DNA of 64,000 nucleotides from Heterohyrax brucei (GCA_028571685.1 CM053162.1:11784001-11848000); one strand, 5' to 3'; numbered from the stretch's first letter, positions 50,787 through 60,839 are shown. Notes: generated by a model from the sequence alone, not told the origin. A program made the numbers and translations.

Positions 50787-51114
50787 GGTCCACTCTTAGG
50801 ACACAAATGGACTGGACTTGGCAATGCCAGCCAAGCCAAGTGCCGTAGAATCGAGTGACCATATATTGGATGGTTCTATACATCTGTAGGATATCATCCT
50901 ACTGACCTCTGGCTGGAGGAAGGAGAGTGGGTGGAGAGGAGGGGAAAGGAGAGTGTTGGGAGGATGAGACACGTATGGAGCAGAGAGGAATAGTGTGCTG
51001 TCACCGGACAGGGAGAGCACTGGAAGCTGCATGGAGGTGGGCATGTAAATTTGTACGAGAATGTACATTTTCACTCAGTCATATTAAATAAAAAAATTAA
51101 TAAAGATAAAAAAG
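50787..51114 (+). mobile_element. Recent-looking 5'-truncated L1 3' UTR insertion
   Basis: About 328 bases of L1 3' UTR in sense, ending in an A-rich tail. Flanked by a perfect 14-base duplication GAAAGGGAGTAGAA (50773-50786 and 51115-51128), so the insertion is comparatively young. Confidence 0.9.
50827..50853 (-). repeat. Ultra-short SINE/RTE tail fragment in L1 3' UTR
   Basis: CAGCCAAGCCAAGTGCCGTA then GAATCG interrupts L1 3' UTR sequence that is continuous near 12440 (reversed) and 24280. Confidence 0.75.
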
Positions 51115-51128
51115 GAAAGGGAGTAGAA

Positions 51129-51756
51129 AAGAGAATGACATTTTATAATTTCAGTGACCAGTTTAAGAAAAAAAAAAAATTGCAGTACTTTGAAACATAA
51201 AAAAGTTTCACCTATTTAATATTTGTGATAAATACATAGATATGTGTTATTTTTTATACTTTATGTTTGGAGTGTTGCATAATTTAAAAAATATGTGTAA
51301 GTGTGAAAGAAAAGAATTGCAACTGTATGTAAGAGATTTTTATTGTTGGTTCTGTTTTGTGTTTCCAAGCTTACAAAAGGAGTATTTAGTTCCTAGTGGT
51401 CTGGGAAAGGTTTGGGTAGGAAGAAGCAGTTGAACTGAGAAAACAAACGCATTTGCTTTACTAAAAAGAATATAAAGGCTTTTCTTGTCAGGAGGAACAT
51501 TATTTACAAAATCGTGGGGGAAGAAGGAGAAGATGTGCCTTATGGATTGGATAATGCACTTAATTCAGCTTAACTAGGAACCAAGAAAGGTCAAGAGATG
51601 GAGAATGAGAGAAATCAGACTGGAAGTTTAGATAGGGCCTAGGTGATGAACTTGATTTCAACTTGATGCTATGGACCAGCGAATCCTGATCCGGGCTTAG
51701 CATAATCAATTAGATCTCGCTCCAGACTCACTGAATTAACTGTCCCATGTTGCAGG
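51129..51756. other. Intronic sequence, nothing recognised
   Basis: AT-rich. A short open stretch at 51242-51433 has no known motif. Confidence 0.4.
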
Positions 51757-51945
51757 GACCTTTTGATGGTGCAGACTGTTGCTCTCAATAACCAAATGAA
51801 AGGTTGACAGTCTGAACCCATTCAGAGATACTTAGCAAAGAAGGTTTAACTGTCTCCTTCTGAGAAGTAACAGCCTTTGAAAACCCTATGCAGTTCTATT
51901 CTGCAACATGTGAAGTGTTGTGAATTAAAATCAACTCACTAACTG
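51757..51945 (+). repeat. AfroSINE, long form
   Basis: TTTTGATGGTGCAGACTGTT head, middle CTCCTTCTGAGAAGTAACAG, tail ATGCAGTTCTATTCTGCAAC. Confidence 0.75.
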
Positions 51946-51956
51946 GCTTTTTTTTT

Positions 51957-52147
51957 TGGTTCAGTGGTGAGAATTGTTAACGTGCTTCACTGCTGACCAA
52001 GAGATTGGAAGTTCAGGTCCACCCAGAACTGCTGGTAGAAGAAAGGACTAGTGATCTCCTTCTAAGAAACTAGCCATCAACAATCCTGTGGTGCACAGTT
52101 GTTCTCTGACACACGTGGGTCAGAGTAACTAGATGGCAACTGGTTGA
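51957..52147 (+). repeat. AfroSINE/tRNA-derived SINE, diverged
   Basis: TGGTTCAGTGGTGAGAATTG head and CTCCTTCTAAGAAACTAGCC middle. In tandem with the preceding SINE. Confidence 0.7.
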
Positions 52148-52837
52148 TTTGAACTAGGGGTCAGGGAGAACAGGGACCAGAGACTTGGGAAGATTCTGCA
52201 TTGTCTTTTGTCTTATTTGAAAATGGCTCATAACCCTCTGAATGAGGGAGTTAGTATTGCTTCTCATCTTTATAATAGAAAAATGTGGCTCAAAGTGGAA
52301 TTAGATAAATTTACTGTTAATTCTTGATAAACCTATGGTTAGACTTCAGCAGCTCACCCATGAAGTGATCACTTTTGCTTCTTCCTTGTCTGGCTGATGA
52401 AAATGTAGGAGAGCGTACTAGAAATGAATCATTCAGTTTTGAGATGGTTGCACTGGAGGCTTTTTCTCTCAATCCCTTCACATCTTTTGTAGGCTAGAAG
52501 CATCCACATAAAATTAGATTAGATTGCAATGTTAGTAGTATGTTGTCAGGACCTACTCATGGGAGGTTTTGAAGGATTTTTAACAAGTGTGACCTGATAA
52601 GCTTTGTGGTTTGGATTTGGGAAGAGGAGGAAGAGAGTGCACGTAAGTTTTAGCCAGTCTGACCAGTAAGAAATGATGAATAGGAAGTGAGAGATTCAAG
52701 AAAAAATTGGGAGACAGTATTTAACAAATATGCTCTGAGTGTGGTTTTTTTTTTCTCTTTAAAGTGTATGAGATAGAGCAAAGAAGAGAAGGAAATTTGA
52801 GAGACTGGGAGAGCTAATACGTATTGAATGGTTATGG
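52148..52837. other. Intronic sequence, nothing recognised
   Basis: Unassigned. Confidence 0.4.
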
Positions 52838-52992
52838 AATTCTTGGTGGCATAGTGGGTAAGGGCTATGGCTACTAAACTAGAGGTCAGCAGTTTGAATA
52901 TGCTATGTGCTCCTTGGAAACTCTGTGGGATAGTTAGTTGTAATCTGTCCTATAGGGTTGCTGTGGGTTGGAATTGATTTATAGGTTCTGTG
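52838..52992 (+). repeat. AfroSINE
   Basis: GAATTCTTGGTGGCATAGTG head, CTAAACTAGAGGTCAGCAGT and body TCCTATAGGGTTGCTGTGGG. Confidence 0.85.
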
Positions 52993-53419
52993 GATAGAGT
53001 GATCATGAAAGAAACTTAAATAGTTTTGATTGTGAGTATATTTCTAGTCTTAGTAAAAACTTGATTTTTTTCTTTAACTTTATTTAATATTCTCTCACCC
53101 AAATTATCTTATGGTTCTTTCTTTGGGTTCAAGGTCACATACTCTTTTATCATTCAGTGGTTACTGTTCTCAAAGAAAGTAGTCTTTGACTAGTGGTAGG
53201 AAGAGCATAGTAGGTAATCCTACTGCCTTTTATTTACCATTTAACATACGTAGTAGTTCTCTAGAGTGTTTTGGAACTTAACTGTTTACTATGAAGTTAA
53301 TGGAAGCATCTCATTAGAAAATATGAAAAAGGACTAAAAGGCCATTACAGAATAACATCTGGTTCATAAACATTTTTTAATAGAGGTGATTAACAGGAGT
53401 TTTTTTTCCTTATTCTAAG
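52993..53419. other. Intron upstream of the PX exon
   Basis: The last ~85 bases (53336 on) are the source of the duplicate at 54325. T-tract and acceptor end at 53419. Nothing else recognised. Confidence 0.5.
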
Positions 53420-53557
53420 GGCAAAAGTTGGATTGTTAAAAGAAGTTATGAAGATTTTCGAGTACTTGATAAACATCTTCATTTATGTATTTATGACCGA
53501 CGGTTCTCCCAACTCTCAGAGCTTCCCCGTTCTGATGCCTTGAAAGATAGTCCAGAG
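53420..53557 (+). CDS. ARHGAP32: ARHGAP32 coding exon, second half of PX domain
   Basis: This 138-base exon is open in frame from its first base and gives 46 residues beginning GKSWIVKRSYEDF and ending LKDSPE. The KRSYEDFRVLDKHL stretch is the PX-family basic RRYxDF-type motif, which in PX domains contacts phosphoinositides. The wording of the peptide matches ARHGAP32 (PX-RICS/p250GAP), a GTPase-activating protein for Rho-family GTPases with order PX, SH3, RhoGAP, long C-terminal tail. The acceptor is a T-rich tract ending TTATTCTAAG and the donor is GAG|GTAAAT. Phase is 0 at both ends, so skipping it keeps the frame. The paralogue ARHGAP33 also has PX-SH3-GAP order; I favour ARHGAP32 from recalled peptide sequence. 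The preceding PX exon was not found in the 53 kb upstream. Confidence 0.93.
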
Positions 53558-54324
53558 GTAAATATCTAGCACTTTGTAGGAGTAATTACTTTCTATGAAT
53601 TGGCAGATAAATTTTTTTCTATGCTAAAATAGCAGTTTATATTGAGCACTATGGGATGATTTCTAGAATTGCTTAACTGTTTCATGTCTGAAAAATTGAT
53701 AATGCTGTGTAGGGTATTTATAATGAAGTAGATTCAGACTGTAATACCGAAAAAAAAAAAAAAAACTTTATACCACAGTATATTGATGAGCAATACATAT
53801 GGGCAGACTATTCTCCACAGAGGGTAAGAAATATGGAAGCAAAAATTTGGAAAAATGTTGACCTCACTAATAATCAAGTAGATATTAAAATAGCAGCACC
53901 ATTTGATTAGTTCATGAAGGCAGGACACAGCGCCTACCACTACTCCTATGAAGCATTTTTAGAAAAATTTAAAATTTTTAATTAAAAAGGGAAAAAAATT
54001 CTTTATAACACTAGAAAACAGAAGTGCTTTAACAGAATCAAAAGCTTGTGAGGAATCTTTGACAGTAGATGGAATAAAATTTATACAGGAGAGAAAATAC
54101 AGCTTAAAATTATGCATAGAGGATAACTGCAGGAAACAGGACACGTATCTTAAACATGAAAGTGACTGCACAACAAAGAAATGCTAAGTAGTTGAATAAA
54201 ACTGGTAATGAGAGACACCAAAGTAGATAAACAAGACAAGACAAATGAAAAAATAGAGCATATAGAAGGCCTTCAGAAGAATAATTATTATCCTTAGAGT
54301 GAAAGCAAGACTATTACATGAGTA
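53558..54324. other. ARHGAP32 intron, nothing recognised
   Basis: AT-rich, with an A-run at 53748-53765. No repeat identified. Confidence 0.4.
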
Positions 54325-54459
54325 AAATACTATTATAGAATAACTTCTCATTTATACACATTTTTTAGTAGAGGTGAATAATAGGATTTTTTTTTTCTTT
54401 ATTCTAAGGGCAAAAGGGAACAGATTGTTATAAAGGTGAATCAGGAATCCAGAAAATGA
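54325..54459 (+). pseudogene. Decayed duplicate of the PX-exon acceptor and exon start
   Basis: This stretch resembles 53336-53445 across the end of the intron and the start of the PX exon. It shares an ACATTTTTTA run, TAGAGGTGA, a T-tract, the acceptor TTATTCTAAG and the first exon bases GGCAAAAG. The offset is 989 bases. After the copied acceptor (AG at 54407-54408) the frame reads GKREQIVIKVNQESRK and stops at 54457-54459. I see no donor-consensus match before the stop; whether it is ever spliced cannot be told from sequence. It looks like an old local duplication, not a repeat family. Confidence 0.7.
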
Positions 54460-55244
54460 AAATATGATTACTTAAGGCTGTTTAAATAGTAACAAACTTC
54501 AATGCCCACACTGTGTTCAGACTAGGCCACAGCATAGGCAAGGATTAGTGAGTAGGAAAATTATTAGAATACAGCCCCCCAAATTTAAAAAAAAAAGTAA
54601 ACATATTTTCAGAGAATAGTTCAAAAGCATAGACAATAGATCCACAAGTTCCTAATTCTCTCTCAAAGGACTTATAGAAAGAAAGAGGGGATGAAAAGAA
54701 ATAATTCAAAATTAATCATTAAAAAACCCTAGAACTAAAGAAAACCATGTTTCATTGCTAAGGTATACTGAGCAAAAAGACTCACAGACATTAGAAACAT
54801 TGTAGTGAAACATCAGAATGCCAAAACAGAGAGAAAAGCCTAAAAGCTTCTGAAGTAAAAGCAGATTTTCTCAAAGGAAGAACAACTGTGTTGGTATTAG
54901 CCTCTCTGTTAGCACAGTTGATGCATGAAAACACTGCAGGGGTATTATTGTCTTAGTTCTAAAGGGAAAGAACTTCATATCTTGATGCCAGCATAGTGAA
55001 GTGGGTAGGGTAGAGTAGAGATGTCATCCATCCCACAAAGACCCACACTGCAACAGGGGTCTCAGGAATGTCTCAAAACCACAGATTCTTTTGTATCTTA
55101 GAGAGCCTAGAAGCTCTCTCCTCATTTCTCTTATCTGCTTCATTTTTTTTCATTTAGACTGTCTTAGAATGTGGCCACTATTAATAGGTCCCAAGTTTCT
55201 TTCTCCCCAGCAGCCCAATTTAAATTTGTGTCATAATTTCTAAT
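54460..55244. other. ARHGAP32 intron, nothing recognised
   Basis: No repeat or conserved element recognised. Confidence 0.4.
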
Positions 55245-55680
55245 TCCTGGATAACTGTTTAAAAATTGTGGTACAATGTATGCAACATAAAATTTGCCAT
55301 TTTAACCATTTGTAAGTATACAATGTCATGGCATTAGTCATATAGCAGTGTTATGAAACTGTTACCAAGGTTTTTTTCCAAGAATTTTTCATCATCCTCC
55401 AAACCGAAACTCTGTACTCATTAAACAATAATTCCCATTTCACTCTGTCACTAGGCCGGGTTAACCACTAGTCTACTTTCTGTCTTTATATGCTTGTCTA
55501 TCTAGGTACATCATATAAATGAAATTACAGTTTCTGGGTCCATTCATACTGCAACATGTATGAAGACTTCATTTTTTTTATGGTAGACTAGGATTCCATT
55601 GTACATATATACCACATTTTATTTATTCATCTGTTAATGGACACCTGGGTTGTTCTGCATGTACTCTTGGGTGGTCACAT
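55245..55680 (-). mobile_element. Ancient L1M-type 3' UTR, antisense
   Basis: Recognisable mammal-wide L1M order: CCATTTTAACCATTTGTAAG, CCGAAACTCTGTACTCATTA, TCTACTTTCTGTCTTTATAT and ATATATACCACATTTTATTT then CATCTGTTAATGGACACCTG. It predates the afrotherian-specific repeats. Confidence 0.8.
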
Positions 55681-56146
55681 ACCTGAACCCAACAGCTGTC
55701 CATAGTGTTGTATCATGTGTGCTATGAATTTGGCAGCACCTGTCACAACCATGTAGAAGGGAGATTGTAACAGGTCCTGGGAAGAAGGATTTCAGGGTAG
55801 CAGGGCAGAAAAAAACAAACAGATAACGTATCTGTTATAACTGTCTTTTTGTATTTTCAATATAAAATGAATAGAGAAGGCAGTATAATTAGAAGCTGTA
55901 GACTATCATAACCCTTACTGATAAGGGTTAATGAAGTTCTAATGAAACAAGAACTGAATAACTCTGTGAATTCCGCAAGTTCCAGTTCAGAGAAGTGGTA
56001 TGCTTCTATGAGGAATCCTCTGTAACTACTGAAATGCCTAAAACTCTGAATGTATTTTTCTCTCAGAAACCATACTGTTTACTAGCTCATCTGTGAGGAA
56101 ACCTTTGTATTTTAAGTTACCACTAATCCTTTCTCTTTCTTTTTAG
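55681..56146. other. ARHGAP32 intron, nothing recognised
   Basis: Unassigned; the acceptor tract for the next exon ends at 56146. Confidence 0.4.
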
Positions 56147-56239
56147 TCAGTAACTCAGATGCTTATGGCTTACTTGGCACGCCTTTCAGCTATTGCGGGC
56201 AACAAGATCAATTGTGGACCTGCCCTTACTTGGATGGAG
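56147..56239 (+). CDS. ARHGAP32: ARHGAP32 coding exon, end of PX domain
   Basis: A 93-base exon of 31 codons reading SVTQMLMAYLARLSAIAGNK then INCGPALTWME. It continues in frame from the previous exon (DSPE then SVTQ) and supplies the C-terminal helices of the PX domain. The acceptor is a clean pyrimidine tract CTTTCTTTTTAG and the donor is GAG|GTATTC. Phase 0-0. The 2.59-kb upstream intron contains a decayed copy of the previous exon's acceptor and an ancient antisense L1. No frameshift or stop is seen, consistent with a functional gene. Confidence 0.93.
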
Positions 56240-56639
56240 GTATTCCTAGTTCACTTTTATTCAGGTTTACTCTGAATTTATCTACTTAAGCAGTCACATT
56301 TGTAATCTAATGCAAGAGGTAGTTTCATTAGTTACTGAGTTTTAGGTGTCAGAAAAATGGAGCTTATTCTCATATTCTGGAGGGATAGCTGTGTGATACA
56401 GGAAATATTTTTGTCTCAAATATTTCCTGATAGCCAAGAAAACTAATTTTGAATATATTTTATGAATCTAACTTGATAGTCATTATTTTGATGTTTATTA
56501 TATTAATCTACATATTTAATTAGATAGGGTATTAGATAATTGGAAGTATTTTTCAGTCATTTCTGAACAAAAGACAGTTAGCCTTAAAGAGTCTGATGTA
56601 AGAATAAGTCTTAAATGAAACATGATTATTTAGTAAATA
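56240..56639. other. ARHGAP32 intron, nothing recognised
   Basis: AT-rich. A small repeated AATATTT...TATTTCCTG pair near 56402-56430 is noted only. Confidence 0.4.
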
Positions 56640-56815
56640 AAAGCCAAAAGCCAAAAACCAAACACTATAGGGCAATGTATAACTGCCATATAGGGTTTCC
56701 AAGGCTTTCACCTTTACAGAAGCCACCAGAATATCTTTCTCCTGCAGAACAGTTAGTAAATTCCAGCTGCTGACCTTGCAGTTAGCGGCTGAATGCTGAT
56801 CTACTGTGATATCAG
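56640..56815 (-). repeat. AfroSINE, antisense
   Basis: AAAAACCAAACACTATAGGG start, body GGGTTTCCAAGGCTTTCACC, long middle TATCTTTCTCCTGCAGAACA. Confidence 0.8.
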
Positions 56816-56837
56816 GCCTTATTCAGTAAATATGTAT

Positions 56838-57009
56838 ATTAAAAAAAAAAAACCAAACCCATTGCTATGGAGTTGATCCCAACTGCTAGTGACCCTGTAG
56901 GACAGAGTAGAACTGCCCTGTAGAGTTCCAAGGAGCACCTGGTGGATTTGAATTGCCAACTCTTTGGTTAGCAGCCATAGCACTTAACCACTGTGCCGCC
57001 AGGGTTTCC
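56838..57009 (-). repeat. AfroSINE, antisense
   Basis: A-run then ACCAAACCCATTGCTATGGA, GGACAGAGTAGAACTGCCCT and the reversed head TAACCACTGTGCCGCCAGGG. Flanks TCAGTAAATA / TCAATAAATA are a likely one-mismatch target duplication. Confidence 0.9.
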
Positions 57010-57129
57010 TCAATAAATACAGTAGATGTTTATTCCCAGTTTACAAATGTATAGTTATAGTAATTGTTTACTTTTCTCCCTCCAGTGCAAATTTCAAAGT
57101 CAGAATGAAAAGTAGAAGGAATGTAGAAC

Positions 57130-57365
57130 TTACACCCAGGCTTGCATTGTGATCTTGACTCTTCCATTGTTGTTTTTATGATCTCAGACAACTAGTTTAC
57201 TTGCTCATAAGTTATATAACCTCTTTTAGCTTTAGCATCTTCCCTTTGAAGCTGTTAAAAGTGATAATAATTATCTTTTAAAATTATGAGGATTAAATCA
57301 TAGTATTACATGCATAGCACAATGACTGGCATTTACAAAATATTCAATGCTGGTTTTTAGTTTTC
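57130..57365 (+). repeat. MIR SINE
   Basis: MIR order: GATCTCAGACAACTAGTTTA, TATAACCTCTTTTAGC, GATAATAATTATC, ATGAGGATTAAATCATAG, GCACAATGACTGGCAT. Confidence 0.85.
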
Positions 57366-57484
57366 ATTTTTTAAAGACTTTTTGGGTTAAGTAACTCCTT
57401 AGACCAACTTAAGTGTTATAAATAGTGGCAGAAATATCAGTCCCATACTGTTAAGCAATGCTTAGTAAATTTTCTTTGTTATAG

Positions 57485-57607
57485 ATTGATAATAAGGGAA
57501 ACCACCTTCTAGTTCATGAGGAGTCATCCATTAACACGCCTGCTGTTGGTGCTGCCCACGTTATCAAGAGGTACACTGCTCGGGCCCCTGATGAACTTAC
57601 CTTAGAG
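57485..57607 (+). CDS. ARHGAP32: ARHGAP32 coding exon, PX-SH3 linker and start of SH3
   Basis: A 123-base exon of 41 codons beginning IDNKGNHLLVHEESS and ending VIKRYTARAPDELTLE. The last ~17 residues are the start of an SH3 domain: KRYTARAPDELTLE aligns with the ALYDYxxxxxDELSF opening of SH3 folds, here lacking the canonical aromatic ALYDY residues. Acceptor TTTCTTTGTTATAG, donor GAG|GTAAAT, phase 0-0. The intron before it carries two adjacent antisense AfroSINEs and a MIR. In the family this SH3 lies just upstream of the RhoGAP domain. Confidence 0.93.
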
Positions 57608-57659
57608 GTAAATAACTAAAGAGTATCTTTTTCATCTTAACCTTATTCTTTTGCCAGCC

Positions 57660-58020
57660 TCATCTTTAGCTGTTTTAACCAGGCTTTTCTGTGCTTCCAT
57701 TATCTTTCAGCCAGAAAAGCCTTCCTTTTTGTTTGAAGACTGTACTAATGCCAGCATACTAAGCCATCACCTCCCATTTCTTTTGGGACATCTTGCCTGA
57801 TCTCCTTACCCTATATGTGTTACCCCCTACCAAAAGACAAAAACCCTGGCTTGAGTGTCATTTGGAAGTGTTTTCTGTAGTCTGTGACGTTCCACTTACT
57901 GCGTTTAATCATAGTTGTTCTCCCTTTACTTCTCTGTAAATAATGATAGTCTTGAGGGTAAGAGCTGAGTCTTTTGTCTTTGTGTTTTATCCAGTACCTT
58001 TCTTCTCAGTGTTTGTTGAA
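57660..58020 (+). mobile_element. L2 LINE 3' end
   Basis: L2 3' block order: CAGAAAAGCCTTCCTTTTTG, GGACATCTTGCCTGATCTCC, CTTGAGGGTAAGAGCTGAGT and CCAGTACCTTTC. Confidence 0.6.
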
Positions 58021-58552
58021 ACAGCAGAACAGATGAAAGGTGAAAGGAACATTTATTGCTATCAGGTGTAAACGGAGAGGAGTTAAGTCTCTTCTTCTAA
58101 AAATAAATATTGGCTGGTAAGAGACAAAGAAAATGCAGACAGTGACTCAGTTTAAGATGAAACAGTCTAAAACTGTTACTTTGTTGCATTTGAACAGTTG
58201 TCAAACTTAACTTTCAGGTTCTGTACAGAAAGGAATGTAGGTCGTGAACTACCTTGTCTGTTAGCAAATGTAGCTTTATGAAGATAGCTTTTTTAAGACT
58301 GGAAAAACCAGTTGTGAATAAACAAAGAAAAATTCCTAAGAGAGGGTAGCATACATTAGTAACATAGTTCAGTTGTGTTTTGTCATAGATAGTATCATTT
58401 ACTCTGGTTGAAAAATATGACTTCAATTAATACCTTATTAAAAATTATTGTAATTCTGTGTTTGACCTTTTACAAGTTGATAAAAACTCACCATGTTGTG
58501 TTTTACAGGAAAGAAGATAAGCTGTTTAGTAGAAATGTGACATATAAAACAT
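58021..58552. other. ARHGAP32 intron, nothing recognised
   Basis: Unassigned. Confidence 0.4.
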
Positions 58553-58747
58553 GTTGTAATAGAGTTGATTTAGACTCACCCCGACTCTATTATATAGAGT
58601 AGAACTGCCCCAGAGGGGTTTCAATGCTGTAAATCTTTATGGAAGCAAACTACTACATGTTTCTCTCATGAAATGACTGATGGGTTCAAACTGCTGACAT
58701 TTCGGTTAGCAGCCAAGTGCTTTAACCACTGTGCCCCCAGGGCTCCT
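58553..58747 (-). repeat. AfroSINE, long form, antisense
   Basis: TAGAGTAGAACTGCCCCAGA, TGTAAATCTTTATGGAAGCA and reversed head CTTTAACCACTGTGCCCCCA. Confidence 0.9.
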
Positions 58748-59183
58748 AAAAGAAGTGTAATAGTCATCAGATTTTCTGCTTACTGAAAATAACCCCCAAA
58801 TTTTAGACATTTTAGGCTTTTTTCCATATAATTATCTAAGATAAGTTTTGTGCTCACAGCACAGTACTTAGTACTAGGTAGGCACTCACTAAATGTAGCA
58901 TTAATAGAAACTGTCATTTTTCTACATATAACTATTTAAAACCAGAGAATCTGTTTCTGCCGACAGTAACAGTACTTTAACAGAAGTGAAGATGGTATGA
59001 TACCTGTCATTCAAAACTGATGTGTTATAAATCAGACTTTCTGAAGTGACTTACCTATTGGCTTGATCACAGTCTTTGTGATACTTAACTCTTTGTAGAC
59101 TTCACTTTAAGAAAATGGTGGTATTATTGAATTCTGTAAACCAAGAAGTGGTGTGTTTTTCCAGATGTTATTAGTGAGAGAAT
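58748..59183. other. ARHGAP32 intron, nothing clear
   Basis: 58840-58905 resembles the end of a MIR/L2 (CAGCACAGTACTTAGTACTA), too short to assign. Confidence 0.35.
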
Positions 59184-59220
59184 AGAGTCAGATCCAACTG
59201 GACTGCACTTGGCTTGGCTT
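59184..59220 (+). repeat. Ultra-short SINE/RTE tail fragment near the SH3 exon
   Basis: AGAGTCAGATCCAACTGGAC then TGCACTTGGCTTGGCTT is a bare SINE/RTE tail, 95 bases upstream of the exon. Confidence 0.75.
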
Positions 59221-59315
59221 TATCATCTTGTGGACTTCTCATTTAAATTACAAATGTAACATTTGGTTTAAAGTATATCTAAAAATGTTTTTTTTCAAAA
59301 CTTTGTTTTTCCTAG

Positions 59316-59393
59316 GTGGGAGACATTGTTTCTGTTATTGACATGCCTCCGAAAGTATTAAGCACATGGTGGAGAGGCAAACATGGATTTCAG
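59316..59393 (+). CDS. ARHGAP32: ARHGAP32 coding exon, core of SH3 domain
   Basis: A 78-base exon of 26 codons: VGDIVSVIDMPPKVLSTWWR then GKHGFQ. It holds the GDIV strand, the variable loop and the conserved SH3 tryptophan pair (STWWRG). The final SH3 strand (normally a GLFPxxYVE-type segment) must come from the next exon, which is not present before position 64000. Acceptor TTTGTTTTTCCTAG, donor CAG|GTAGGC, phase 0-0. A 37-bp SINE-tail fragment lies about 100 bases upstream in the intron. Reading across the junction (LTLE|VGDI) restores a continuous SH3 N-half. Confidence 0.93.
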
Positions 59394-59667
59394 GTAGGCA
59401 TCAGAGAGTTAGATGTGGAAAACTTGCCCAAATCGAATTTTATGCTTCATTACTATTTCTAAGACATACTGGTAACAGGATTTGCCATCAGAAGCTTTTG
59501 TCTGCAGTAATGGAAAAATACAGATAACAGTAATGGACTTGGATTCCCTTTTCTAATTACCATGGTTGCTTTTCTCTCTTTCTTTATTGTCTATACAAAG
59601 ATATAGCCAAAATGTGTAATAACTTCTATATATATAAGTACTTTGAGGTTTAACCTCGTCTTTAGTG

Positions 59668-59874
59668 TTGTCATTGTTGTGTACTCTTGAGTTGTTTTGA
59701 TTTACAGTGACCCTGTATGACAGAGTAGAACTGCCCCATGATGTTTTATAGGCTGTAATCTAAGTAGAAACAGATTGCCTGGTCTTTTCTCCTGAGTTAA
59801 TCGTGGTGGTGGGCTCAAACTGGCAAACTGTCTTAGCAGCCAAATGCATTAACTGTAGTGCAACCCAAGCTCCT
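59668..59874 (-). repeat. AfroSINE, long form, antisense
   Basis: GACAGAGTAGAACTGCCCCA, ATAGGCTGTAATCTAAGTAG and reversed head ending GTGCAACCCAAGCTCC. Confidence 0.85.
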
Positions 59875-59939
59875 TACCTCTTACATAAAAACTAAATATT
59901 AAGTTTTTATAACCTGTATTTTATTTTAAAAGATAATAG

Positions 59940-60175
59940 TGTTTAAAACAGTGTATAAGGATGATTAAGTCCATGGGCTCTGGTACTAAATTACATGGGT
60001 TTTAATGCTGTGTTATGTTTGACTAGTTACTTAACTTCTCTGTGCCTCAGTTTCTCTAGTTGCAAAATGGGGATTATAGAATTACTCTTTATCTCATAAT
60101 GTTATTGTTAAAAGTAAATACGTGAGGATAAAATATGTAAAGTACTTAGAACAAAGCCTGTTAATGTATTTTTCT
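59940..60175 (+). repeat. MIR SINE
   Basis: CCATGGGCTCTGGTACTAAA, ACTTAACTTCTCTGTGCCTC, GCAAAATGGGGATTATAG, AAAGTACTTAGAACAAAGCC in MIR order. Confidence 0.9.
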
Positions 60176-60184
60176 CTCACTAAG

Positions 60185-60440
60185 TGTTTGTTAATGTCCT
60201 TGGCTTAGGTTTTGTTTCGATTAGTTGTGTCTTCTTTAAGTTGTAGAAACTTTCTGTGTATTTTACATGTTAGACTCTTACTGGTTACATGGTTACCGAG
60301 GATCTTTTCCCAGTCCATAGGTTGTCTCTACTCTTCTCGTTAAGATCTTTGGATGAACATAACCATTTAACTTCTATGTAGTCTCAATGTTCTGTATGTT
60401 TTCTGTTGCTCATGCATTCATTGTTGTATTTAAAAGTCTC
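60185..60440 (-). mobile_element. Old L1 ORF2 fragment, antisense
   Basis: CATGTTAGACTCTTACTGGT, CTTTTCCCAGTCCATAGGTT then GTCTCTACTCTTCTCG and GATCTTTGGATGAACAT are the reversed L1 ORF2 C-terminal region. Confidence 0.65.
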
Positions 60441-60839
60441 TGTAAAATTTTAATTGGATGATTAGAAGACCAGAAAACTATAATCCATATTACCACTTAA
60501 ATTTCCTTGTTTTTAGAGTTGAGGTCTTCATCTGTATTCTTACCTGCTACAGATAAGTTTTTTATTAAATATTAAATGAAACACATGAGTTATCTTTTTT
60601 CCAGTTAAGATGTTATCATGTTAATGGATACGAGTTGCAGCCTCAGGAATCTCGAAGATGATAAAAAATATAAATTTAGCGTTAAACTGACAATTGTGTT
60701 TTGATCTTGGTCATTACTACTAACTTTCTTATGACCTTAGACAAGTCATTTGTTTTCTTTGGACTTTAGATTCTTAAGATAAAAGGGTTATACAGAGAAT
60801 GTCTAATATTTTTCTAGTCTCTAGTCTAGTCTAGAAGTA
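60441..60839. other. ARHGAP32 intron, nothing recognised
   Basis: Unassigned, ending in a TCTAGTCTAGTCTAG run at about 60815-60835. Confidence 0.4.

Noticed and set aside
1-53419. Upstream PX exon of ARHGAP32
   Set aside because: I looked for sequence encoding the first half of PX ending before GKSWIV and found none. It is likely upstream of the window, though a diverged short exon could have been missed.
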